Shown here: piece after piece, positions 13,561 to 22,453 of the stretch
How positions within the stretch are numbered: position 1 is the stretch's first letter
Layout of the letters: every line of letters begins with the position of its first letter
Source of the DNA: Closterium sp. NIES-65
Lineage: Eukaryota; Streptophyta; Zygnematophyceae; Desmidiales; Closteriaceae
NCBI GenBank assembly: GCA_948144175.1
Contig: CANXME010002060.1
Location: 432,001 to 496,000, forward strand
Reading direction: 5' to 3'
DNA length: 64,000 bases
The notes under the pieces: generated by a model
What the model was told of the DNA's origin: nothing
The model's input: only the letters and a program-made list of their open reading frames with translations
Databases searched by the model: none
Translations under genes and position numbers: made by a program

Positions 13561-14660
13561 ATTCTCCCGCATTCCATCACCCCACTTTATTCTCCCGTTT
13601 TCCATCACCCCGCCCCATTCTCCCGCCTTCCATCACCCCGCCCCGTTCTCTAGATTTCCATCACCCCGCCCCATTCTCCCGCTTTCCATCACCCCGCCCC
13701 ATTCTCCCTCCTTCCATCACCCCGCCCCATTCTCCCTCCTTCCATCACCCCGCCCCATTCTCCCGCATTCCATCACCCCACTTCATTCTCCCGCTTTCCA
13801 TCAACCCGCCCCATTCTCCCACTTTCCATCACCCCTCCCCCATTCTCCCTGCTTCCATCACCCCGCCCCATTCTCCCTCCTTCCATCACCCAGCCCCATT
13901 CTCCCGCTTTCCATAACCCCGCCCCTTTCTCCTGCTTTCCATCACCCCACCCCATTCTCCTGCTTTCCATCACCCCGCCGCATTCTCCCGCTTTCCATCA
14001 CCCCGCCCCATTCTCCCGCTTTCCATCACCCCACCCAATTCTCCCGCTTTCCATCAACCCGCCCCATTATCCAGCTTTCCATCACCCTGCCCCATTCTCC
14101 CTCCTTCCATCACCCCGCCCCATTCTCCCGCATTCCATCACCCCACTTCATTCTCCCGTTTTCCATCACCCCGCCCCATTCTCCCGCCTTCCATCACCTC
14201 GCCCCGTTCTCTAGATTTCCATCACCCCGCCCCATTCTCCCGCTTTCCATCACCCCGCCCCATTCTCCCTCCTTCCATCACCCCGCCCCATTCTCCCTCC
14301 TTCCATCACCCCGCCCCATTCTCCCGCATTCCATCACCCCACTTCATTCTCCCGCTTTCCATCAACCCGCCCCTTTCTCCCACTTTCCATCACCCCTCCC
14401 CCATTCTCCCTGCTTCCATCACCCCGCCCCATTCTCCCTCCTTCCATCACCCAGCCCCATTCTCCCGCTTTCCATAACCCCGCCCCTTTCTCCTGCTTTC
14501 CATCACCCCACCCCATTCTCCTGCTTTCCATCACCCCGCCGCATTTTCCCGCTTTCCATCACCCCGCCCCATTCTCCCGCTTTCCATCACCCCACCCAAT
14601 TCTCCCGCTTTCCATCAACCCGCCCCATTATCCAGCTTTCCATCACCCCGCCCCATTCTC
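13561..14660. repeat. 561-bp tandem duplication in the 28-bp array
   Basis: The unusual unit GTTCTCTAGATTTCCA occurs at 13645 and again at 14206, with the same order of variants on either side (including CATAACCCCGCCCCTTTCTCC further on). The offset is 561 bp, one base more than 20 units. The copies differ at few positions, so the duplication looks recent. Confidence 0.8.
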
Positions 14661-15941
14661 CCTCCTTCCATCACCCCGCCCCATTCTCCTGCTTACCATC
14701 ACCCCGCCCGTTCTCCCGCTTTCCATCGCACCACCCCATTCTCCCTCCTTCCATCACCCCGCCCCATTCAACCGCTTTCCATCACCCCGTCCCATTCTCC
14801 CCCTTTCCATCACCCCGCCCCATTCTCCCGCTATCCATCACCCCACCCAATTCTCCCGCTTTCCATCACCCCACTTCATTCTCCCGTTTTCCATCACCCC
14901 GCCCCATTTTCCCGCTATCCATCATCATGCACTATTCTCCTACTTTCCATCACCCTGCCCCAATTATCCACTTTCCATCACCCCGCCCCATTTTCCCGCT
15001 TTCCATCGCCCCACCCCATTATCACTCCTTCCATCACCCCGCCCCATTCTCCCTCCTTCCATCACCCCGCCCCATTCAACCGCTTTCCATCACCCCGCCC
15101 CATTCTCTCGCTTTCCATCACCCCGCCCCATTCTCCCGCTTTCCATCACCCCGCCCCATTCTCCCGCCATCTAGTGCCCCGCCTAATTCTCCCTCCTTCT
15201 ATCACCCCGCCCCATTCTCCCGCTTTCCATCACCCCGCCCTTTCTCCTGCTTTCCGTCAACCCGCCCCATTCTCCCTCCTTCTACCACCCCACCCAATTC
15301 TCCCGCTTTCCATCACCCCGCCCCATTCTCCCGCTTTCCATCACCTCGCCCCACTCTCCCTCCTTCCATCATCCCGCCCCATTCTCCCGCTTTCTATCAC
15401 CCCGCCCATTCTCCCGCTTTCCATCGCACCACCCCATTCTCACTCCTTCCATCACCCCGCCCCATTCTCTCTCCTTCCATTCTCCCGCTTTCCATCACCC
15501 CGCCCCATTCTCCCGCTTTCCATCACCCCGCCCCATACTACCGCTATCCAGTGCCCTGCCCCATTCTCCCTCCTTCTATCACCCCGCCCCATTCTCCCGC
15601 TTTCTATCACCCTGCCCATTCTCCTGCTTTCCATCACCCCACCCCATTCTCCCGCTTTCCATCACCCTGCCCCATTCTCCCGCTTTCCATCACCCCACCC
15701 CGTTCTCCCGCCTTCCATCACCCTGCCCCATTCTCCCGCTTTCCATCACCCCGCCCAATTCTCCCGCTTTCCATCACCTCGCCCCTTTCTCCCGCTTTCC
15801 ATCTCCCCGCCCCATTCTCCCTCCTTCCATCACCCCGACCCATTATCCCGCTTTCCATCACCCCGCCCCATTCTCCCACTTTCCATCACCCCGCCCCATT
15901 CTCCCGCCATCTAGTGCCCCGCCCTATTCTCCCTCCTTCTA

Positions 15942-17447
15942 TCACCCCGCCCCATAAGTGGGCACCAGCCCCAGCAAAGTACAGAAGCGGTGATGATCAC
16001 CAGGCTGAAATGCCTTGGTGAATATATCAGCGGTGTTGGCCTGAGAGGCCACGTAACGCAGACGAAGCTGACCACGCTGCTGCAGCTCTCGAGCAAGGAA
16101 GTAACGGAGAGGGATGTGCTTCGTTCTGTTCTCTAGTCTGTGCTCCTCACACAAGGCAATGGCAGCCTTGTTGTCGACGTACAGCACTGGAGGAGAACTA
16201 GGCCTCTCTCCAAGGTCGATCAGCAGGTAGGTGAGCCATCGTAACTCCTGTGCAGCCATGGCTGTGGCGTAGATCTCAGCCTCACAACTGGAGCTGAGAA
16301 CTAAAGACGAACGCGTAGAGCGCCACGAAACTGAGCCAGAATCAAGGCTGAAGGTGTAACCCTGTGACGACCGCTGAGTAGCCTGGTCGTCAACCCAAGA
16401 AGCGTCTGAGTGCCCAGTGAGAACAACTGAGCTCCCTCCTCCAAGCACGAGCCCCATGCCCGATGTACTGTAGAAGTAGCGCAATACCCTCTTTGCAGCA
16501 TCCCAGTGCACCTTTCGGTGCCTGCCAGGAGCTACGTAGCGGGCCAGAAGGCCAAGAGGGTATGCTAGGTCAGGACGAGTGCAAGTCATCAGGTACATGA
16601 GGCAACCAACTAGCTCTGGATAAGGACCACTCGGCTCTACGGACTCATCCGAAGGCAGAGCTGAGAGCGAGTGACCTACAGCCAGAGGAGTGGCCTGTGC
16701 TGAGGACCAGGTGAAGCCGAAGCGCTGAAGGACCTGCTGCACCATGTGTGACTGAGTCAGGGTAATGGTGCGGCGTGCTCTGTCCCGGGTGATCTGCAAG
16801 CCAAGGTAGCTGCGCAGTTCACCCAGGTCTTTGCACGTGTGTCTCTTCTGCTGCTCCGACTTCACGTGGGCAAGAGACTCAGTGTCAGCAGTGGCAAAGA
16901 CCAAGTCGTCGACGTACACGAGGATGTAGAACGGCCGCAGCAAAGTGTCGGTGCGCAGAAACAGCGAAGGGTCAGCAGTAGAAGGAGAGAACCCAAGTGC
17001 CGCAAGAGTAGTCCTCAGTGTGTCGTGCCACTCACGTGGCGTCTGGCGGAGACCGTAGGTCGGCCGCCGGAGGCTCCACTGGGTACCTGCAGGGAACGAC
17101 CCAGTGAAGCCAGGAGGGCGGCGCATCCAGATCTCCTCGTGCAGACTGCCCTGCAAGAAAGCTGTGCTGAAGTCAAGAGAGTGCAGCTCGTAGTCACGCT
17201 GAGCAGCAACGTGCAGTAGTACCCGAAGAGTGGTCATCTTCGGGGTGGGGGAGAAGGTCTGAAAGAAGTCTACTCGCTCTCGCTGACTGAAGCCTCGAGC
17301 AACGTAACGAGCCTTGAAGACAAGCGGAGAACCCGGCGGCCGCTTCACCCTGAAAATCCACATGCCATTGACGATGTTCGCCCCAGGTGGGGGAACCTCG
17401 TCGACGTAGGTGCCTGTGGACTTCCAGGAAGCCATCTCTGCGTCCAT
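15942..17447 (-). CDS. Copia reverse transcriptase / RNase H (element A, 3' part of pol)
   Basis: The 501-residue frame begins at a Met just after a TAG that splits it from the upstream pol frame (same frame; TAG at 17460-17462 replaces the Gln found in C and D). It is a Ty1/copia reverse transcriptase: fingers with WIFRVKRPPG (about residues 30-39), palm motif LHSLDFSTAFLQG (about 88-100), catalytic YVDD at 178-181, then copia RNase H with a DASWVDD motif, an SCEAEIYA motif and YVDNKAA, and the C-terminal NTADIFTKA. It would copy the element RNA into DNA and remove the RNA strand in the virus-like particle. The last residues (TYGAG) are encoded by the array, not by the element, showing 3' truncation. 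Function is certain by family; activity is doubtful. Confidence 0.9.
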   Translation of the reverse strand: MDAEMASWKSTGTYVDEVPPPGANIVNGMWIFRVKRPPGSPLVFKARYVARGFSQRERVDFFQTFSPTPKMTTLRVLLHVAAQRDYELHSLDFSTAFLQGSLHEEIWMRRPPGFTGSFPAGTQWSLRRPTYGLRQTPREWHDTLRTTLAALGFSPSTADPSLFLRTDTLLRPFYILVYVDDLVFATADTESLAHVKSEQQKRHTCKDLGELRSYLGLQITRDRARRTITLTQSHMVQQVLQRFGFTWSSAQATPLAVGHSLSALPSDESVEPSGPYPELVGCLMYLMTCTRPDLAYPLGLLARYVAPGRHRKVHWDAAKRVLRYFYSTSGMGLVLGGGSSVVLTGHSDASWVDDQATQRSSQGYTFSLDSGSVSWRSTRSSLVLSSSCEAEIYATAMAAQELRWLTYLLIDLGERPSSPPVLYVDNKAAIALCEEHRLENRTKHIPLRYFLARELQQRGQLRLRYVASQANTADIFTKAFQPGDHHRFCTLLGLVPTYGAG

Positions 17448-17459
17448 GGCTGACTGCCA

Positions 17460-20400
17460 CTATGAGGAGTAGGGACCCTCGATCGCCTCAGCGTACGATC
17501 GAGGAGTCGGGATGTCTGGTGCATCCGGGTCTCCCTCAGGGGCAATCAGCATGGACACGAGATGGGGCGCAGCGGATGCAAGACACTCAAGGTCCTTGCG
17601 TCTGTCCTCAAGGACGTCCGTGCTAAGAGCACACTCACCCCCGACGGACGGAGGAAAGACAGACTCAGACTCAGCAACAAGACTGGCAGCGTAGTCTAGA
17701 CGACAGCGAGCAGCAAAGTCGACAAGCTCAGCAACGAGGGCAGACGCAGCAGCCGACTCAAAAGGAGGGTTAGTGACAGCACTGGCCAGGAGACGCGTGA
17801 CAGTAGGACTGGCAGCACGAACGGAGTCAGACTCTGGGTCAGCAAGGGTAGGAAGAGAGGATGGAGGAGGAGACGGCAAAGGGACACGCTGTGGAGCTGT
17901 GGAGGGACGCAGTGACATCCGGTGTGTGCCAGGGACAGATGGCGGACGCACACGTGGTACACGGCCACTAGCGCTAGCAGTACGAAAAGGTGACACAGGA
18001 AGGGACACAGGTGACACAGGACGAGACTCAGGCTCACGACGCTCTGTAAGCTCGCCTGTCGGACCAGTGTAGGGAGAAGGACCAGGAAGCGGCGAGGCAG
18101 GCGGTAGCTGTGACTGTGACTGGACAGGCGGAGGACACTCTACGGAGGGAGGAGGACTAGGAGGAGGCGGCTGACCAAGAACCTGCTGAAGGAGCGGAAC
18201 GAAGTACGGCCGTAGCCGTGAAGTGCCCCCAGCAGCAGCAGAGACAGCACCAGAACCTCCAGCAGCTCCAGCAGAACCTCGAGCAGCTCCAGCAGCACCT
18301 CCAGCACCTCCAGCAGTACCTCCAGCAGCTCCAGTACCTCCAGCAGCTCCACCTGCACCTCCAGCACCTCTAGGAGTACCTCCAGCAGCTCCAGTACCTC
18401 CAACAGCACCAGCAGCACCAGCAGCACCAGCAGGAGCTCCAGGACCTCCAACAGCAGTAGGGTCTCCAGCGGGCTGCACCTCAACACCGGGAGCTCCACT
18501 CCGGAGGATGCAGCGCCGAGCGTACCACTCACGCAGCCGCTGAGGGGAGGGAGGCTCCGGCTGCGACACGGCACCCGCAGGACCACTAGTCCCAACTCCT
18601 GTAGACCCCCCAGCTCCAATAGCCCCACGACGGAGGCTGTAACGCTGGGAGTACCACTCACGCAGCTGCTGTGAAGAAGGAGCGCCAGTAGGCGCAGTAC
18701 GGTCAGTCTCAAAGCCCCCAGCCTCAGCACCTCTAGGCGCAACACCCCCAGTCGCAGTACCTCCAGGCTCAGCACCTGCTGTCTCCGCATCCCCAATCTC
18801 AACACCCCCAGTCTCAGCACCCTCAGTCTCAGCACCCCCAGGCTCAGCGCCCCCAGAACCAGCACCCACAGGCTCAGCGCCCCCAGACCCAGCACCTCGC
18901 ACAGGACCAGAGTCAACAGCTACCTCGACAGGCTCGACCGGGTCTACCTGGGAAACACCTGAGGGAGGAGGACCCTGGGGAGGGAGGGGGTCTACCGAAG
19001 CAGCACCTGGCGTGAGGAAGTGCGGCGGAGGGGGGAGCGGGGCAGTGCGGTAGGGGAAGAGACGGTAAAAGGGTACCGACTCGTCAAAGGTGACGTCCTG
19101 AGAGGCGAAGACCCGGCGCGAGGTGGGGTGGTAAAGCTGCCAGCCAGGCGCGTCAGGGACAAAGCCAAGGAAGACACAGGGAACGGCACGGGAGGAGAGC
19201 TTGTCCGCAGACGTATCGCGGACAAAGGCTCGACATCCCCAGACTCGGAACACCGACGCATCGCCAACCTCCCCCGTCCAACGCAGGGTAGGCGAGGTCT
19301 CCGGAACAGAGACACGGGGCCAGAGGTTGAGCTGATGCGCGGCGTACTGCACTGCAAACGGCCACAGGAAATGGGGGGCAACCGCATGGATCATGGAGGT
19401 ACGAGCGACTTCCATGACAAGACCAATGCGGCGCTCAGCAATCCCATTCTGCTGTGGAGAGGCCGGGAGCGTGAACAACTGGGTGATGCCGTGCTCCACA
19501 CAGTAGGCTGCCAAGAGGTCAGAGGAAAACTCGCCACCTCTGTCAGAGTGCAGACGCAGGACTGGAAAGTCTGACTGGAACCGCTGGCAGAGTTGGAGAC
19601 GAGTAGCGCGGATCCAGGGGATCAAGACATCAGGGACCTCACCCTTGGTACGCAAGGGGAAGACCGTGGTGTAGCGCGTGTAGCCGTCGACGACCAGCAG
19701 AAAGTACCGCTCGTGGCCCTGTCCCCGGACGCGGGCGGGGCCCCACACGTCCAGGTGGAGAGTCTGCAGGGGAGCCTCCGTGGGAGGGAACGAGGAGGAG
19801 TGAGGAGCAGCGTGCTGCCGCCCCTTGACACAGGGAAGACAGGGAGGAGCAGGCGAGGGTGGGAGGGGAGGGAGAACCCTGGGAAGACCAGAGACAAGGT
19901 ACCTGGAGTGCATGCCGCGAAGGCGCTGCACTGACGGGTGACCAAGGCGGTGGTGCCAGAGGACAGTCCTGTGTGACAAGGAGCGACACGAGCAGGGGGC
20001 CGACAGCTGACCTGACGCAGACGCAGACGCAGCTACCTGAGGAGACTCAGTGGTCAGTGTGTACAAGTCCGACCCCGGCTGCCGAGTGAAGGTAGCGAGG
20101 TGACGTCCCGTCCGCGCACACGTGCAGTACGTCACACGCTTGTAGGCCGAGGTGAACTGGTGAACACCCGCGTCCTGGAGTGCGGAACCCGCCACCAAGT
20201 TCGTAGAGAACGAGGGGAGGTAGAGGCCCGACAGTGTGCCAGACGAGGCAGCAGGACAAGGGAGGGCAGTGGTGGAGGTCGCAAGGTCCGGACCCCCTGA
20301 GGGGTCAGCCAGAGAGACAGCAACCGGTCGAGGAAGCTGCTCTAGGGCAGTGCGGTCACAAAAGAAACAGCGGGAAGCACCTAAGTCCAGTGTGAAGGTG

Positions 20401-20615
20401 TGCAGTGCCTCAGTAGGTGCGGCACCAGCAGGCGTAGACGCACTAGCACCTAGGGCAGCAGCTTCACTAGGACCTAGAGCAGCAGACGCGCTAGCACCTA
20501 GAGCTGCAGCCTCACTGGTCCCAATGCCCGGGTCAGGCGGAACACTCAGGTAACAGTCACCCTCAGCACTAATAGTCAATGCATACATAGCAGCAAAGAA
20601 TAGCATCATAATCAA
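17460..20615 (-). CDS. Copia protease-integrase and linker (element A)
   Basis: Open frame of 1051 codons; its first codon is TTG and the protein-like part starts at MYALTIS. Domains in order: aspartic protease-like segment (a TLDLGASRCFF motif where C and D have DSGAS, so the catalytic Ser-Gly is altered to Leu-Gly); GAG-pre-integrase with the HHCC zinc motif (WHHRLGHPS, later CLPC); integrase core with DVWGPARV, HSDRGGEF and QQNGIAERR giving the D,D,E triad; then a Gly-Ala-Glu-Pro and Ala-Pro-rich linker leading to the reverse transcriptase. It ends in TAG at 17460-17462, at a position that is Gln in relatives, and the same frame continues. It therefore looks like one pol frame with a point nonsense change. 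The protease change makes autonomous maturation unlikely. Confidence 0.85.
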   Translation of the reverse strand: MIMMLFFAAMYALTISAEGDCYLSVPPDPGIGTSEAAALGASASAALGPSEAAALGASASTPAGAAPTEALHTFTLDLGASRCFFCDRTALEQLPRPVAVSLADPSGGPDLATSTTALPCPAASSGTLSGLYLPSFSTNLVAGSALQDAGVHQFTSAYKRVTYCTCARTGRHLATFTRQPGSDLYTLTTESPQVAASASASGQLSAPCSCRSLSHRTVLWHHRLGHPSVQRLRGMHSRYLVSGLPRVLPPLPPSPAPPCLPCVKGRQHAAPHSSSFPPTEAPLQTLHLDVWGPARVRGQGHERYFLLVVDGYTRYTTVFPLRTKGEVPDVLIPWIRATRLQLCQRFQSDFPVLRLHSDRGGEFSSDLLAAYCVEHGITQLFTLPASPQQNGIAERRIGLVMEVARTSMIHAVAPHFLWPFAVQYAAHQLNLWPRVSVPETSPTLRWTGEVGDASVFRVWGCRAFVRDTSADKLSSRAVPCVFLGFVPDAPGWQLYHPTSRRVFASQDVTFDESVPFYRLFPYRTAPLPPPPHFLTPGAASVDPLPPQGPPPSGVSQVDPVEPVEVAVDSGPVRGAGSGGAEPVGAGSGGAEPGGAETEGAETGGVEIGDAETAGAEPGGTATGGVAPRGAEAGGFETDRTAPTGAPSSQQLREWYSQRYSLRRGAIGAGGSTGVGTSGPAGAVSQPEPPSPQRLREWYARRCILRSGAPGVEVQPAGDPTAVGGPGAPAGAAGAAGAVGGTGAAGGTPRGAGGAGGAAGGTGAAGGTAGGAGGAAGAARGSAGAAGGSGAVSAAAGGTSRLRPYFVPLLQQVLGQPPPPSPPPSVECPPPVQSQSQLPPASPLPGPSPYTGPTGELTERREPESRPVSPVSLPVSPFRTASASGRVPRVRPPSVPGTHRMSLRPSTAPQRVPLPSPPPSSLPTLADPESDSVRAASPTVTRLLASAVTNPPFESAAASALVAELVDFAARCRLDYAASLVAESESVFPPSVGGECALSTDVLEDRRKDLECLASAAPHLVSMLIAPEGDPDAPDIPTPRSYAEAIEGPYSS

Positions 20616-21686
20616 TTAAGCAGATCAGCCCAGCGGGGCAGCTCAGAGGCGTCAGGAAACTGCTCGCGCCAGGCGTCGTCGAGGCAAAAGAAACAGCGCT
20701 GCGCAGTGTGAAACCTCCCACAAGTCTGGCCAGTGCGGTCACCTGTGCGGATGACATACGGGCAGGTACCCCCTCCCCCAGACCCCCCACGCTGAGAGTA
20801 CCACTCACGGAGCTGCTAGGGCGAGGGAGCCTCGCTGGGGCGCTGGTGCTGCTGCCTCTGGCCACCGCCAAACCCCCCACGCTGCACCGCTCCACCGCGC
20901 CCGCCACCCGCTCCACCGCCGCCACCACTACCAGCACCACCTCCACCACCCCCACCACCGTCGCCGCCACCACCACCCCCTGTGCCGCCACAGACCCCCC
21001 CACCACCCGCGCCACTCCCACTCCCGCCACCACCCCCGCCCCCCCCCCCACCTCCTCCACCGCCGCCGCCCCCTCCTCCACCTCCACCACCTTTGCCCCC
21101 CTTGCCCCTGCCGCCCTTGCGTCTCCCACTAGGAGCAGACGCGGCCCCGACCCTCTCAGCTCCGAGGTAGTCGACAGCAGCAGCAGATGTGGTGGTGAGG
21201 TAGTGTGAGGTACATCGGGGGGGGGTTCTTGGCGAGGAAATTGGGGGGGAGCGCTGCACGGTAGCGGAGGTCACTGGTACGGAGGTGGGTGATGAGGTCA
21301 GCTACAGTGGCAAAGGCGGACAGGTCGGGGAAGAGGTAGGGCAGTGAGAGACGGCCTATGGCAGCTGTGGCAGGGGAGGAGTAGCACGCGACTACTGCGT
21401 CGTACAGCTCCTTGGCGGTCTTATGCTGTCCGAAGTGCTCGCGCTCATCTAACGGTAGGTGACTGCGAACGGCTAGGCGAGCGTGTGCATCACGGGTCTG
21501 CCACTGGGAGCGAGCAGTACTGTCAGCAGTAGCGGGAGGTGCGGGAGCAGCGCCTGACGTATGGTCATACAGTGAGACATCGTCCTTGGCAGTGATCTAA
21601 AGGAACAGGTGAAGATCATCTAGCCACACCTCAAACTTAATCAGGCGACCCTTAGCGTCAAAGGTGAGAATGGATGGGGTGGCCAT
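20616..21686 (-). pseudogene. Copia gag, broken (element A)
   Basis: The start is the ATG at 21686-21684, whose product begins MATPSILTFDAKGR like MATPSVL in B, C and D. Codon 30 is TAG (21599-21597) where C has Gln. Downstream, after the poly-C run (9 C, in frame), the segment that in C reads YYVVARLPDSLRVV is deleted, and the Gly tract and zinc motif (C-x13-C-x3-H-x4-C, reading CPYVIRTGDR at its start) lie in another frame, ending in a stop just before the protease frame. In relatives this region forms capsid, a long poly-Gly stretch and a nucleic-acid-binding knuckle. Not functional as it stands. Confidence 0.85.
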
Positions 21687-22316
21687 TGTGGCAGTAGGAA
21701 CAGTAGCAGTAGTAGCAGGAGTACAGTAGGAACAGGAACATGAGTTGCTGCAGGTGGGGCACAGTAGGGCGGCGCGGCTCGGTTTGGGTGGCGCGGCTCG
21801 GTTCGGGCAGCGCGGCTCGGTTCGGGCAGCGCGGCTCGGTTCGAGCGGCGCGGCTCGGTTCGGGCGCCACGGCTCGGTTCGGGCTGTGCGGCTCGGCTCG
21901 GTCTGGGCTATGCGGTGGTGCGCACCTGGGGGACGTGCGCGTGGGCGGCTGTAGCTGGCGGGACGTGGCCGCTCCTGGGCCTTACTAGCGTGCGGGCGGC
22001 CTAGGGAGGGCGTCGCGGCGGCCTACGGGTGGCTCACGGGCGGCGTGCGGCTACGGGGGGCCGGTCGTCGAGCTGATCATGGCGGCGTGGGCGGCTAACG
22101 GGCGGCGCGCGCTCAGAAACGGCCGCGCGCGGGCTGCTAGGGGGCGACACGCGGAAAAAAAAAAAAGGCCGCGCGTGGCACTAGCGAGCCGCGCACAGGC
22201 AGCAGGAGAAGACGAGGCGCACTAGGGGAACGGCGCTCGAGGGCGCTAGGACGATGGGGCGCTTGAGGGTGCTTCTAACAGTGGGCCCTTAGGTGAGTCC
22301 TAGGTCTAGAACCTAA
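21687..22316 (-). repeat. Leader of element A with GC-rich minisatellite
   Basis: This untranslated leader lies between primer site and gag. The part from about 21770 to 21915 is a tandem of about 18-bp units (GCGGCTCGGTTCGGGCA and variants). The rest is GC-rich with a run of about 12 A at 22155. No gene is seen. The position matches the leader arrays of B, C and D, although the unit differs. Confidence 0.7.
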
Positions 22317-22328
22317 GCTCTGAAACCA
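22317..22328 (-). promoter_or_regulatory. Primer-binding site of element A
   Basis: Immediately inside the 5' LTR, in element sense TGGTTTCAGAGC. It differs by one base from TGGTATCAGAGC, the usual plant-type site matching the 3' end of initiator tRNA-Met, which would prime minus-strand DNA synthesis. Confidence 0.75.
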
Positions 22329-22453
22329 TGTCAGAATGAGAAGTGTGTGAACTATGAAAAGTTGGAGTACAAGTAGCAAACCCTAGTTTTGTGTACCCCC
22401 TAAAGGCTAACCCACTATAGCCTACACAACAACAACACATGTAGTGTTTGACA
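22329..22453 (-). repeat. 5' LTR of copia element A (125 bp)
   Basis: Bounded by TGTCA (element sense, from 22453) and a final TGACA next to the primer-binding site. It contains the core shared with the other three family LTRs: TAGGCTATAGTGGG, then GGGGTACA and CTAGGGTT. The other LTR is absent, so no divergence estimate is possible. Confidence 0.8.

Larger units (their letters stand above)
3966..15954. repeat. 28-bp minisatellite array, about 428 units (12 kb)
   Basis: The unit is CCATCACCCCGCCCC followed by ATTCTCCCGCTTT (28 bp). A common variant ends CTCCCTCCTT; rarer marker units include CCATCTAGTGCCCCGCC. The plus strand is strongly pyrimidine-rich. None of the three plus frames contains a stop, and because 28 is not a multiple of 3 each frame runs through all three phases, so all three read the same 28-residue peptide repeat (containing SPAFHHPAPFSRFP). 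This explains the overlapping open frames such as 5895-13916 and 9170-16021, which I reject as genes. Several orders of segmental duplication are present (839, 693, about 1350-1480 and 561 bp). The array ends inside the 3' part of copia element A. Confidence 0.95.
15955..22453 (-). mobile_element. Copia LTR retrotransposon A, 3'-truncated
   Basis: Order in element sense (minus): 5' LTR (22329-22453), primer-binding site, GC-rich leader, broken gag, then protease, integrase, reverse transcriptase and RNase H. The 3' untranslated part and 3' LTR are missing: the polyprotein matches elements B, C and D up to the residues LGLVP and then runs straight into the 28-bp array. The right side lies inside the 181-bp satellite. 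Pol is open in one frame with one TAG; gag has a nonsense codon, an internal deletion and frame changes. Same lineage as B, C and D. Confidence 0.9.

Noticed and set aside
5895-13916. 2673-codon open frame (and others at 9170-16021, 7369-11535, 3956-6286)
   Set aside because: It consists only of the 28-bp minisatellite, which lacks stops in all three plus frames; overlapping frames give the same peptide. No start context, splice structure or domain.
3966-15954. CRISPR-like direct repeats of 28 bp
   Set aside because: Units are contiguous with no unique spacers, and the genomic context is eukaryotic.
17460-17462. Nuclear genetic code with TAG or TAA as Gln
   Set aside because: Attractive because TAG replaces Gln at several sites, but TGA also interrupts frames in B, E and F and E terminates with TAA; cytosine deamination in CHG context is simpler. 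Kept as an alternative in the findings.
18140-18916. Leu/Val-rich frame opposite or beside the pol linker (also 37252-37677, 45422-46093, 58226-58930)
   Set aside because: Alternate frames of the Gly-Ala-Glu-Pro coding repeat; the true frame is fixed by flanking integrase and reverse transcriptase.
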